Below, in pieces: positions 1-7,528 of a stretch of DNA of 64,000 nucleotides. Source of the DNA: Methanosarcina barkeri 3 (GTDB taxonomy: Archaea > Halobacteriota > Methanosarcinia > Methanosarcinales > Methanosarcinaceae); NCBI RefSeq assembly GCF_000970305.1, contig NZ_CP009517.1, positions 62,001 through 126,000 on the forward strand, given 5' to 3'. The notes below the pieces were generated by a model. That model had not been told where the DNA came from. It saw only the letters and a list, made by a program, of their open reading frames with translations, and ran no database searches. The position numbers and the translations under genes were made by a program. Within the stretch, counting starts at the first letter, position 1. Each line of letters starts with the position of its first letter.

Positions 1-513
1 ATCTCTGATAATTTGATGATTGACCATAAGTATTTTATTTGGCAGATTGCCCCAAGTAAATTCCCACAGCATCAATAAAAAGTGAATAATTCTTTTATTA
101 AAACGATACGCGTTAATTGTTTAACATCTATTCTAAAATTTTAACACGGTTCTAAAATTTAATGTGAAAATTTTTAAGACTTCAAAACTTCAGGGATTTT
201 AGAAGTCAAGGATGAAATTTCAAGACTCATTCTTCTCGACAGTTCCTCTCTTTTTACATAAGTAGCAACTCTTTACAAACCCGCCATTCAAAAATATCTT
301 CATTCTAATATGTTGTACGAAATCAACTATGAGCCTGCAAAGAAGTCCAAAAATAGCGCTATTCGATTTTTATAAACCAATAGCTGTTTAAATATCTAAT
401 TAACCCTTTTCAGCTTTGTTTGTTTTCTATAATATGTGCGCATGCGCTTATACGCATGTATTAATATACGCGAGTATGGACCTCTAAAGAAGCTACGCCT
501 CATGAGAAAAGTA
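1..513. other. AT-rich intergenic region
   Basis: No convincing gene or RNA was seen. The stretch is AT-rich with short alternating purine/pyrimidine runs near 435-475 (repeated gcgcatgcgc and acgcatg-like words). Nothing else could be supported. Confidence 0.4.
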
Positions 514-699
514 CTATGAGGTAGCCGCTCCTGTGAATCGTAAACTAACATATTTCATCCAAATTTTCCAAACATAATCAGACAACTCAGCATATATGAC
601 AGCGAAAATAAAAAAGAATGCTATAATCAGTAGTTCTTTACTATTTTCATTCCTCAGGATTTCCCAAAAAGTAGGATTAATATAATAAAATATATGCAA
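514..699 (-). CDS. Possible small membrane protein (doubtful)
   Basis: A 61-codon reading frame that would begin with TTG immediately after the stop of the upstream small ORF and in the same frame, so the two are separated by a single TAA. It holds one hydrophobic segment (about residues 22-40). No Shine-Dalgarno sequence is visible and no family is recognised. It may be a separate peptide, a decayed end of the upstream ORF, or not a gene. Confidence 0.25.
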   Translation of the reverse strand: MHIFYYINPTFWEILRNENSKELLIIAFFFIFAVIYAELSDYVWKIWMKYVSLRFTGAATS

Positions 700-927
700 T
701 TAGCCATATATTTCGAGTTGGTTTTTTTGAGAGTATCTGATCCCTGAAAAAAAACCAGCTACAGATAATACGACAAAACATGACATATAAAAAAGAAGAG
801 AGTCATGAGAAAACAGATTTTCTAGTCTATTTATATAATACAGAGTTATATACATAAAAATAAGGGAGGAAGCCAGCAGCAAACCTCCCCAAAATCCAAA
901 TACACTGCATAGTATTCTTTTGTTCAT
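700..927 (-). CDS. Small hypothetical membrane protein
   Basis: About 75 residues when started at the ATG at 927 (beginning MNKRILC); a TTG three codons upstream is less likely. Two hydrophobic segments are separated by a short polar loop containing NRLENLFSHD, suggesting two membrane passes. No recognised family. Reading through its TAA stop gives another hydrophobic frame (514-699), so it could be part of a larger decayed gene. It lies just downstream of the MITE at 969-1112. Confidence 0.4.
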   Translation of the reverse strand: MNKRILCSVFGFWGGLLLASSLIFMYITLYYINRLENLFSHDSLLFYMSCFVVLSVAGFFSGIRYSQKNQLEIYG

Positions 928-968
928 TGAAATCAAACACTTGTAGCTGATTTTACTAAATTGTAGAT

Positions 969-1112
969 CATTTGTATTCGGTTAAGATACGATCTATAAG
1001 AAATGTGTTATTTTTGTTGCCGCTTCTGTAAACCTAGAAATGTAAATCGAGATGTATAGATGATTTCAGTAGTCATTTTAACGTTAACAGGATCCTTAAC
1101 CGGATACAAATG
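969..1112. mobile_element. MITE, 144 bp, with 10-bp target duplication
   Basis: The element begins CATTTGTATTCGGTTAAG and ends with the inverted complement (CATTTGTATCCGGTTAAG read from the other side): 17 of 18 positions match. It is flanked by a perfect 10-bp direct repeat, AATTGTAGAT, at 959-968 and 1113-1122. No ORF is present, so it is non-autonomous. A second element with related ends and its own 10-bp duplication lies at 51888-52076. Confidence 0.8.
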
Positions 1113-1148
1113 AATTGTAGATATTTAGCGGTTATCTTGTGTTACTGT

Positions 1149-1436
1149 TCATTGAAAATCGATCTTAATAGAATCAATTCTTGTATATCCGCAGAACTGT
1201 AAATAACTAGCAAGGTCTCTGACGGTCAATGCATCTGCTGCTCCTTCACCAGTGCCTACAGCTGAAGCGCTTGTTTTTACTACAAGATATTGAATATAAG
1301 AATGTCCGGCTTCAAGATATACATTTTGTGTAGTACTATAGCTTTCATCTTTTGAATTATAATATGGTAAGGCACTAGAAGACCAATGGAATATTTCCTT
1401 TGAATTTTTTTCAGTCCCAGTTGTTGCATAAAAGTA
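1149..1436 (-). pseudogene. Orphan C-terminal gene fragment
   Basis: An open frame of 95 codons with no ATG, GTG or TTG near its 5' edge. It starts right after a TAA and ends at a TGA. The translation looks like genuine protein: FHWSSSALPYY near its start, then LEAGHSYIQYLVVKTSA, and a C-terminal SYLQFCGYTRIDSIKIDF. This suggests the 3' part of a gene that lost its 5' end. The family is not recognised; a secreted or surface protein is only a guess. Confidence 0.45.
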
Positions 1437-1513
1437 TTACAAAGAATTTTTAACAAGATTACAATGTTAAAATGGAATATATCCAATTAATTTATAGAGA
1501 AATAGGAACGTAG

Positions 1514-1621
1514 TTATAGCTTAGATGCATTTTCCAATTTACGTACAAAGATAGATGATACGCACGATAAGAAACCCGCATCAAAGCCACCAAAACTGGA
1601 ATAGGCAAATTCATCTGCACA
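1514..1621 (-). pseudogene. Short protein-like remnant
   Basis: A stop-to-stop frame of about 35 codons reading DEFAYSSFGGFDAGFLSC then VSSIFVRKLENASKL and TAA. Composition resembles real protein, but there is no start codon. It lies just upstream, on the same strand, of the fragment at 1149-1436 in a different frame, so both may be debris of one gene or of two neighbours. Function unknown. Confidence 0.25.
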
Positions 1622-1673
1622 TTACCAATATTTGTTAGCTATTTTTGGAATTTCAAAGAAAAATCCTCTGTGC

Positions 1674-2729
1674 TCACAATAAATACCGTCTTGAGCTTAA
1701 AACTGTCCTGAGAATCTCTTCACCGCCTGTTTTTTCGACCCTGATGTCAGACGGCTTTTCGATTACCTCAAGGTTAAGGGGCAAACGCTTCCGGATTTCC
1801 CCAATTAACTGAAAATCCCCGCTCAGAATAACGCAGTCAATAAACTTATTTTCTTCAAGAATCTTATCCAGGGCCTCGAGGACTTTATCCATGTGGTGCG
1901 CGATATCCTCTTCCCTCAGGCGTTCGAAGCGGCGCTGGCTAAAGCCTCCCTTACTGTGTTTTTCCTTCACGCTGCTGCGGATAATCTCCTCGGTATCGAA
2001 AACCTGCGCATCTGGAGCAAAACCTATGAATGACTCCCCTGCATGCAGGATAAGGACAAGCATGCTGTAGTCCCTGCTTAAACTCTCTTCAAGCAAAGAG
2101 ACCTCAAAACTGTCCCCAAGCTGCCAGGCTGGAGAAGTAATCGGAAAAGGAGGGGCTATAGCTTCGCAGACCATACGGTGAAGATCATAAAAAAGTACAA
2201 GGCCGGTCTCAGGTTCAAGCCTGTCAAGAAGGATAAGGGTTTCTTCTTCCACACGCTCAAGAACCTTTTCACTTATTACATCTGAGAGCCGGGTACCCGA
2301 GGGCAGGTAAGCGGTCAACAAGCCACCTGCAGGGGCGTGGAAGGACTTGAGTTTGGAGAGGTAAACCTGAATAGCCTGCAGGCTCAGATTTTCAGTTCCG
2401 CGAAGTTTCAATTTACCCTGAGATTCAGCCTGAATTGTTTCGAGCTCGTGGGAAAGAGTTCGGGTTCGAACACGTTCCTGGTTTAAAAGAGCCTCAACTT
2501 CCTGCCTGTCCGAAACTGCCTGCTTTGCGAGGATTTCTTTCTTTTCAAGCTGGTTTTTTGCATTCTGCAGGTCAAGTTCCAGTTTAACTACCTGCGAGTT
2601 GAGCCTGTTGATTTCAAGTTCGAGTTGCTCTTTTCCTGAAATCTTCCCTAGAAATGTGCTTAATCCTCTTGTAGTAACTCCAGTGGCTTCTTTTTTTGTT
2701 TTTCTGTCGCTGATTTGTCTTCCTCCCAC
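1674..2729 (-). CDS. Archaeal Vms1-like release factor (VLRF1 family)
   Basis: A 351-residue protein. Residues about 30-105 form a charged coiled coil. The rest is an eRF1-like fold with the motif KGGFSQRRFERLRE at about residues 260-273; Gln265 occupies the place of the catalytic glutamine of Vms1/VLRF1 proteins. Family members release nascent chains from tRNA on stalled or split ribosomes, so a ribosome quality-control role is inferred. The GTG start at 2729 is uncertain: a GGGAGGA lies just inside the ORF with no standard start codon after it. The gene is divergent from coaBC. Confidence 0.75.
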   Translation of the reverse strand: MGGRQISDRKTKKEATGVTTRGLSTFLGKISGKEQLELEINRLNSQVVKLELDLQNAKNQLEKKEILAKQAVSDRQEVEALLNQERVRTRTLSHELETIQAESQGKLKLRGTENLSLQAIQVYLSKLKSFHAPAGGLLTAYLPSGTRLSDVISEKVLERVEEETLILLDRLEPETGLVLFYDLHRMVCEAIAPPFPITSPAWQLGDSFEVSLLEESLSRDYSMLVLILHAGESFIGFAPDAQVFDTEEIIRSSVKEKHSKGGFSQRRFERLREEDIAHHMDKVLEALDKILEENKFIDCVILSGDFQLIGEIRKRLPLNLEVIEKPSDIRVEKTGGEEILRTVLSSRRYLL

Positions 2730-3037
2730 TCTGTTAGTTTTGACTTAGATACCGAATTAATAAAATAAAACTTTCGATAAAGTTTCCTTCTCAATTTCAT
2801 CCTTATTATTTCGAAAGTTTTAATAATATCGTATTGAATGTCACTTTGCTTTCAGGAGCATTTTCTGAAAAGCAAGCTGATTTAAGAGATTATTGTCCAG
2901 CTTATACCTTATAGATCACTCCGCTGCCTGAATGAGAATCCCATTGAGAACCCAATTGAAAGATTTTTAAACCCAGACAGGCAGAAGGACCCTAATCAGG
3001 AAAGCCCCGGTCAAAGGGACCGGATTGAGTAGATGAA
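2730..3037. promoter_or_regulatory. Divergent promoter region, VLRF1 / coaBC
   Basis: This 308-bp spacer separates two divergent genes and must hold both promoters. An A+T-rich box (agatttttaaac, about 2960-2971) lies some 70 bp before the coaBC ATG and is a plausible TATA element. A tataaa-poor but AT-rich tract at 2755-2835 would serve the VLRF1 side. No perfect operator was seen. Confidence 0.4.
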
Positions 3038-4297
3038 ATGGATAACGAAGAAAAGCAAAAGGCCCTCAGGTCCAGAGCCGAAAAGTTCCATCCCACACTT
3101 TGGATCCAGGGGCAAAAGAGCTCTTCCCTTGCCGGAAAAACCATAGTTCTTGGTGTTACGGGAAGTATTGGAGCAGTCAGGGTAGTTGAGCTTGCCAGAG
3201 AGCTGATAAGAAACGGGGCTGAAGTCCATGCTGTTATGACAGAGGCTGCTACACATATCCTGCACCCTGATGCCCTGCACTATGCTACGGGAAATCCAAC
3301 AATCACCGAACTTGGAGGCAGGGTTGAGCATGTGGAGTTCTGCGGGCTTAAGGGCAGAGCCGACCTTCTCCTTATAGCCCCTGCAACCGCAAACACCATA
3401 GGAAAAATCGCATACGGAATAGATGACACTCCTGTTACCTCGTTTACAACAACTGCCCTTGGCTCTGGTGTGCCTGTGATGATTGTTCCTGCAATGCATG
3501 AATCAATGTTCAGGCACCCTGCTGTATCTGAAAATCTGGTAAAATTGAAAAGCTGGGGAGTCTCTATTGTGGGCCCCAGGCTTGAAGAAGGCGTCGCAAA
3601 AATTGCGGCAAATGAAGAAATCGTGCTCGAGGTAGAAAGAGCTCTCGGAAGTAAAAACCTTGAAAACCGAAAGATAATTATTACGAGCGGTTCTACTGCC
3701 GAAAGTCTGGACCCCATCAGAATTCTCACGAACCGAGCCTCAGGCAAAACCGGTAGGGAACTTGCCCTTGAAGCTTACCGCAATGGATCTAATGTAACCC
3801 TGGTTCATAGGGACCGACTTGGGTTTGCAGGGATCGGTGAGATCTTTGCAGAGAGCGCCGCCGAAATGACCGATGCCGTGCTCTCGGAACTTGAGAAAGG
3901 GTACGATGTCCTTATCAGTTCGGCAGCAATTGCAGACTATACAGCCGAGCCTTCTCCCGAAAAGATAAAATCGGGAGGAGAACTCACCTTGAGACTGAAA
4001 CCCACCCGCAAATTGATTAAAGAATGCCGTCAAAGGTATCCCGACCTCGTGATTATAGGTTTCAAGGCTGAAACCGGAATTGAAAAAAACGAACTCCTCA
4101 GAAGGGCAGCTTCAACCCTTAAAACGTCAAAACTGGACCTGATTGCAGCAAATGACGTTGCTAGAGGTGGAATGGGCACTGAGGAGAATGAACTATACCT
4201 GCTTAAACGGGAAAAAAGTGAACCAAGGCACGTAAGCGGGAACAAACGCAAACTTGCAGCCTGTATCCTTGAAGAGGTAGCCAGTCTGTTAAAGTAA
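3038..4297 (+). CDS. coaBC: Bifunctional phosphopantothenoylcysteine decarboxylase / phosphopantothenate-cysteine ligase
   Basis: 419 residues with the CoaC flavoprotein half first and the CoaB ligase half second. CoaC signs are VTGSIGAVRVVELARELI (binding loop), APATANTIGKIAYGI, and PAMHESMF in place of the usual PAMNxxM. CoaB signs are ITSGSTAESLDPIRILTNRA, SSAAIADY, GFKAET and AANDVARGGMGTEENE. It joins cysteine to 4'-phosphopantothenate and decarboxylates the product to 4'-phosphopantetheine in the cytoplasm. It opens a run of CoA genes with pantoate kinase and phosphopantothenate synthetase downstream. Confidence 0.95.
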   Translation: MDNEEKQKALRSRAEKFHPTLWIQGQKSSSLAGKTIVLGVTGSIGAVRVVELARELIRNGAEVHAVMTEAATHILHPDALHYATGNPTITELGGRVEHVEFCGLKGRADLLLIAPATANTIGKIAYGIDDTPVTSFTTTALGSGVPVMIVPAMHESMFRHPAVSENLVKLKSWGVSIVGPRLEEGVAKIAANEEIVLEVERALGSKNLENRKIIITSGSTAESLDPIRILTNRASGKTGRELALEAYRNGSNVTLVHRDRLGFAGIGEIFAESAAEMTDAVLSELEKGYDVLISSAAIADYTAEPSPEKIKSGGELTLRLKPTRKLIKECRQRYPDLVIIGFKAETGIEKNELLRRAASTLKTSKLDLIAANDVARGGMGTEENELYLLKREKSEPRHVSGNKRKLAACILEEVASLLK

Positions 4298-4428
4298 AAA
4301 TCTGCCGCAAAGTATCCCAGAGTATTTTACAAAAATCCTTTACAAAAACCGGAAGCATTTTGCAAAGTATCCTGCAAAACATGAACGAACTTTGAAAAAA
4401 TGATTGAAGTAGCAAAAAGGCGTTTTCT

Positions 4429-5331
4429 ATGTATACATATGAGAGTGAAGGAGCAGACATTCAGGCAAAAGCCTATGCTCCGGGACACATAACAGGTTTT
4501 TTCCAGATCCACGAGCACGAAAATCCTCATCGTAAGGGTTCTACAGGCTGCGGAATTGTCCTGAACGGAGGCGTGACCACCGAAATAAAGATCGGTAAAT
4601 CTATAGAAGAAACCGAAATTTTCCTTAATGGAAAAAGAGTTGAAGGCAGAACTACTCGAACGGTCGCAGAGATGATGACCAAAGTGCCTGTAAGAATAAA
4701 AAGTTGGGCAGAAATCCCGATTGGATGCGGGTTTGGAGCTTCAGGTGCAGGAGCTCTCGGGGCCGCTTATGCCCTGAACAATGCGCTTTCCCTGGACCAG
4801 ACCGTAAAAAGCCTGACCGAATATGCCCACGTGGCTGAAGTTGTCAATTGCAGCGGACTTGGAGATATTGCTGCTCAGTCCAGCGGTGGAGTAGTGATCA
4901 GACTGCAGCCCGGCGGGCCCGAGTACGGGCTTGTGGATAGGATTCCGGCTCCCGAAGCCAGGGTTTTTTGTATTGTGCTTGGCGAAATTTCTACCGGTTC
5001 AGTCCTGAGGGATGAAGCTGCAGCCTTAAAAATTAATAGTGCAGGAAAAGAAGCTATGTCCGAGCTTCTTAAAAAACCTACTCTTGAGAACTTCATGTAT
5101 CAGGCGAAAACTTTTGCCAGTAAAACCGGTCTTATGAGCAGTAAGGCAAAAGATGTGATCGAAGCTGCAAACGCAAATGGTGGGCTTGCTTCCCAGGCTA
5201 TGCTCGGGGATACTGTTTTTGCAATTGCCCCTTACTCCCAGCAGTTCCGTCTCTACGAAGCCCTCCAGGAATTCGGAGAGGTATTGGAATACGGCATAAG
5301 CACCTGTGTGCCAAGGCTGATGAATGAATGA
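4429..5331 (+). CDS. Pantoate kinase (archaeal GHMP family)
   Basis: 300 residues. The N-terminal AYAPGHITGFF and the glycine-rich PIGCGFGASGAG loop at residues 97-108 are GHMP-kinase signatures in the archaeal pantoate kinase arrangement. The enzyme phosphorylates pantoate to 4-phosphopantoate, the archaeal replacement for bacterial PanK ordering. It sits 131 bp after coaBC and about 200 bp before the next pathway gene. Neighbourhood and motifs agree, so the assignment is firm. Confidence 0.92.
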   Translation: MYTYESEGADIQAKAYAPGHITGFFQIHEHENPHRKGSTGCGIVLNGGVTTEIKIGKSIEETEIFLNGKRVEGRTTRTVAEMMTKVPVRIKSWAEIPIGCGFGASGAGALGAAYALNNALSLDQTVKSLTEYAHVAEVVNCSGLGDIAAQSSGGVVIRLQPGGPEYGLVDRIPAPEARVFCIVLGEISTGSVLRDEAAALKINSAGKEAMSELLKKPTLENFMYQAKTFASKTGLMSSKAKDVIEAANANGGLASQAMLGDTVFAIAPYSQQFRLYEALQEFGEVLEYGISTCVPRLMNE

Positions 5332-5449
5332 GTGAATGAGTGAACAAATGAATGAATTCAGTAAATAAATTTTTTGAACAGATCAATGAAAGAAAAAAGT
5401 ACTTGTAGAAAATTGCTACGTAGCTAATCTCCCTATAGCTTAAAAAGGA

Positions 5450-5532
5450 AAGTAAATTAAAAAAGGTAAGTAAATTAAAAAAGGTAAGTAAATTAAAAAA
5501 AGTAAGTAAATTAAAAAAGGTAAGCGACCAAT
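5450..5532 (+). repeat. 18-bp tandem repeat carrying a Shine-Dalgarno-like word
   Basis: About four copies of an 18-bp unit (aggtaagtaaattaaaaa). Each copy contains AAAGGTAAG, and the last copy supplies the putative ribosome-binding site 10 bp before the next ATG at 5533. The rest of the 200-bp spacer (5332-5449) shows nothing else recognisable. Confidence 0.75.
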
Positions 5533-6294
5533 ATGACCGAGATACCCAAAGACCACCCGAGGTATGAGTCCCTGATAGCCCGTGAAAAGGTTACAGCCGG
5601 GGTAAAAATGGGAATTACTAGTATTCAGGGACTAATTTCTCAGGGAAGAGGCGAAAGCTTTGATTACCTTATAGGCGAACGAAGCACTAAGTCTGCCCTG
5701 TACGCTGAAAGAGCAGCAGTTGCTGCACTGCTTCTGGCAAAGAACCCTGTGATCTCCGTAAACGGCAATGTCGCAGCCCTGGCTCCTGAAAAAGTTGTTG
5801 CTCTTGCAGATGTTACAGGGGCAAAACTTGAAGTCAATCTCTTTCACAGAACCGAAACAAGGGTTCATCTTATAATAGAACAACTCAGAGCCAACGGAGC
5901 TTCTGAAGTGCTCGGGAAAAACCCGGATGCAAGCCTTGAGCTCTCTCACGCCAGGCGGCTGGTAGAAAGTCGTGGGATCTATTCTGCAGATGTCGTGCTT
6001 GTCCCACTGGAAGACGGAGATAGGTGTGAGAAACTTGTAGAAATGGGAAAGACTGTTATAACCATTGACCTCAATCCTCTTTCACGGACTTCAAGGATGG
6101 CTACAATCTCGATAGTTGACAATCTTACACGGGCACTCGAAAATATGATCAAGCTCGGCGTGGAACTAAAAAAAGAGAGAAAAGAAGAACTAGTAAAATT
6201 AATCACAACTTATGATAACAAAAGAGCTCTTTCCGAGGCCATTTCCGAAATCCAGGAATATCTTAAAACTATGACTGTTGAACTGGAATACTGA
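5533..6294 (+). CDS. 4-phosphopantoate-beta-alanine ligase (phosphopantothenate synthetase)
   Basis: 253 residues beginning MTEIPKDHPRYESLIAREK, the typical start of this archaea-specific family. It also has GLISQGRGESFDYLIGE, AERAAVAALLLAKNPVISVNGN and VLVPLEDGDRCEKLVEMGK. It condenses 4-phosphopantoate with beta-alanine using ATP, giving 4'-phosphopantothenate for CoaBC. With pantoate kinase upstream and coaBC before that, three consecutive steps of archaeal CoA synthesis are linked here. Its start lies directly after a tandem repeat that provides the ribosome-binding site. Confidence 0.93.
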   Translation: MTEIPKDHPRYESLIAREKVTAGVKMGITSIQGLISQGRGESFDYLIGERSTKSALYAERAAVAALLLAKNPVISVNGNVAALAPEKVVALADVTGAKLEVNLFHRTETRVHLIIEQLRANGASEVLGKNPDASLELSHARRLVESRGIYSADVVLVPLEDGDRCEKLVEMGKTVITIDLNPLSRTSRMATISIVDNLTRALENMIKLGVELKKERKEELVKLITTYDNKRALSEAISEIQEYLKTMTVELEY

Positions 6295-6455
6295 ATATTG
6301 TCTGAGAAAAAACAAGGGAATTTGTAGCTACCTTTGAATTGGGACACTGAGTATGTGTCCTGAGAAAAATAAGGTAGTTTATAACTACCTTTGAACTGGA
6401 ACACTGAGTATGGATCTGATAGAAAAAACAAGGGAATTTGTAGCTATCTTTCTTG
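6275..6455 (+). repeat. Three 57-60 bp imperfect repeats across a gene junction
   Basis: A unit with the core TTTGAAyTGGrACACTGAGTAT followed by an A-rich AAGGgAATTTgTAgCTAyCTTT tract occurs about three times. It runs from the last codons of the phosphopantothenate synthetase gene, through the spacer, into the first codons of the HD gene. The HD start codon (6410) is part of the last unit. Confidence 0.7.
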
Positions 6456-7063
6456 AAGGTGAGCCCAGTTCCCACGATATGTCTCATATAAATCGAGTAG
6501 AAGCCCTCTGCCTGAAAATCCAGAAAGAAGAAGGGGGGGATCCGTTCGTACTTCAGCTTGCAGCCCTCCTCCATGATGTAGGCGTTATTAAGGAGCATGA
6601 AGAAGGCGGAGATCATGCCATATATAGTGCCGACATCGCATCGGAATTCCTTTCAAAATCAGGACTCGGAAAAGAGGTTATTGAGGCTGTTACTGGTTGT
6701 ATCCGAGTGCACCGCTTCAGCGCAGGGGAAAGTCCGGAAACTCTCGAAGCCCGAATTTTACAGGACGCTGACAGGCTTGATGCCCTTGGAGCAGTAGGGA
6801 TTTTCAGGGCTGTTCTTTCCATGGGAGCTCTCAGAATGTTAAAGCATACAACAGGGATGGACAAAGGGAGTTCAAAAAGGACTGTGTACATTGAAGACCC
6901 TATTGAAGGCTTTAACGAATATATGCAGTACAAACCTTTCACAATTCCTGAAAAGTTGAATACCGATGCTGCAAAAAAGATTGCCGAAGAAAGGCTGAAA
7001 ATTATGCGCCTTTACCTTGAAGCCCTGAACCTGGAGGCAGAAATCAATGAGCAGGAACTCTAA
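6410..7063 (+). CDS. HD-domain phosphohydrolase
   Basis: 217 residues of the YedJ-like HD superfamily. Metal ligands are His26 (SSHDMSHINRV), the His55-Asp56 pair (LAALLHDVGV) and a later Asp in LQDADRLDALGAVG. Members hydrolyse phosphate esters or nucleotides, but the substrate here is unknown. It lies about 115 bp after the phosphopantothenate synthetase gene, on the same strand, and its translation start sits inside a repeated junction sequence. Co-transcription with the CoA genes is possible; a role in CoA metabolism is not shown. Confidence 0.85.
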   Translation: MDLIEKTREFVAIFLEGEPSSHDMSHINRVEALCLKIQKEEGGDPFVLQLAALLHDVGVIKEHEEGGDHAIYSADIASEFLSKSGLGKEVIEAVTGCIRVHRFSAGESPETLEARILQDADRLDALGAVGIFRAVLSMGALRMLKHTTGMDKGSSKRTVYIEDPIEGFNEYMQYKPFTIPEKLNTDAAKKIAEERLKIMRLYLEALNLEAEINEQEL

Positions 7064-7528
7064 GTAAGGAGCAGATTCGAGTAGACCTTAGCAGGCTTTA
7101 AGACTTTAATAAGTAAAATCCAGCAGTAAAGTGCAAATGCTGCAAAAAGCCTATTTTTCTCAAGAGTCTGAATTTCAAAAACTCTTGTTTTCTAAAGTAT
7201 TCTTGTTTTCTTAAGAATTCTTGTTTTCTAAAGTACCCTGTTTTCTGAAGGATTTTTATTTTCTAAGGAATTCTCATTTTCTTAAGAATTTTCGTTTCCT
7301 AAAGGATTCTTGTTTTCTTAAGAATTCTTATTTCTTCATAAATTTATAAACTTTTTTCTCAGGATTTTAACATAATTCTCAGGACAACTTTTTTTAGTAT
7401 AACCTCTTAATCCCAATACCTTTTAATCCCAGTTACCTGTTAAGTCCAGTACTTCTTTAATTTGGACAGCATTCTTAAATTCAGAATAGTCTAACAGCTT
7501 CAGTTCATTACCTGACGGATCTGATTAT
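7064..7528. repeat. Intergenic region with degenerate direct repeats
   Basis: Between about 7150 and 7345 there are roughly nine imperfect copies of a 20-bp word (AAGAATTCTTGTTTTCTaa and variants). A second A/T-rich family with tttaatcccagt-like words follows at 7400-7470. No ORF or RNA is visible. The dadD promoter must lie in the last 150 bp. Confidence 0.6.

Noticed and set aside
3280-3747. Long minus-strand frame inside coaBC
   Set aside because: It is the shadow of a strongly conserved plus-strand gene and resembles no protein.
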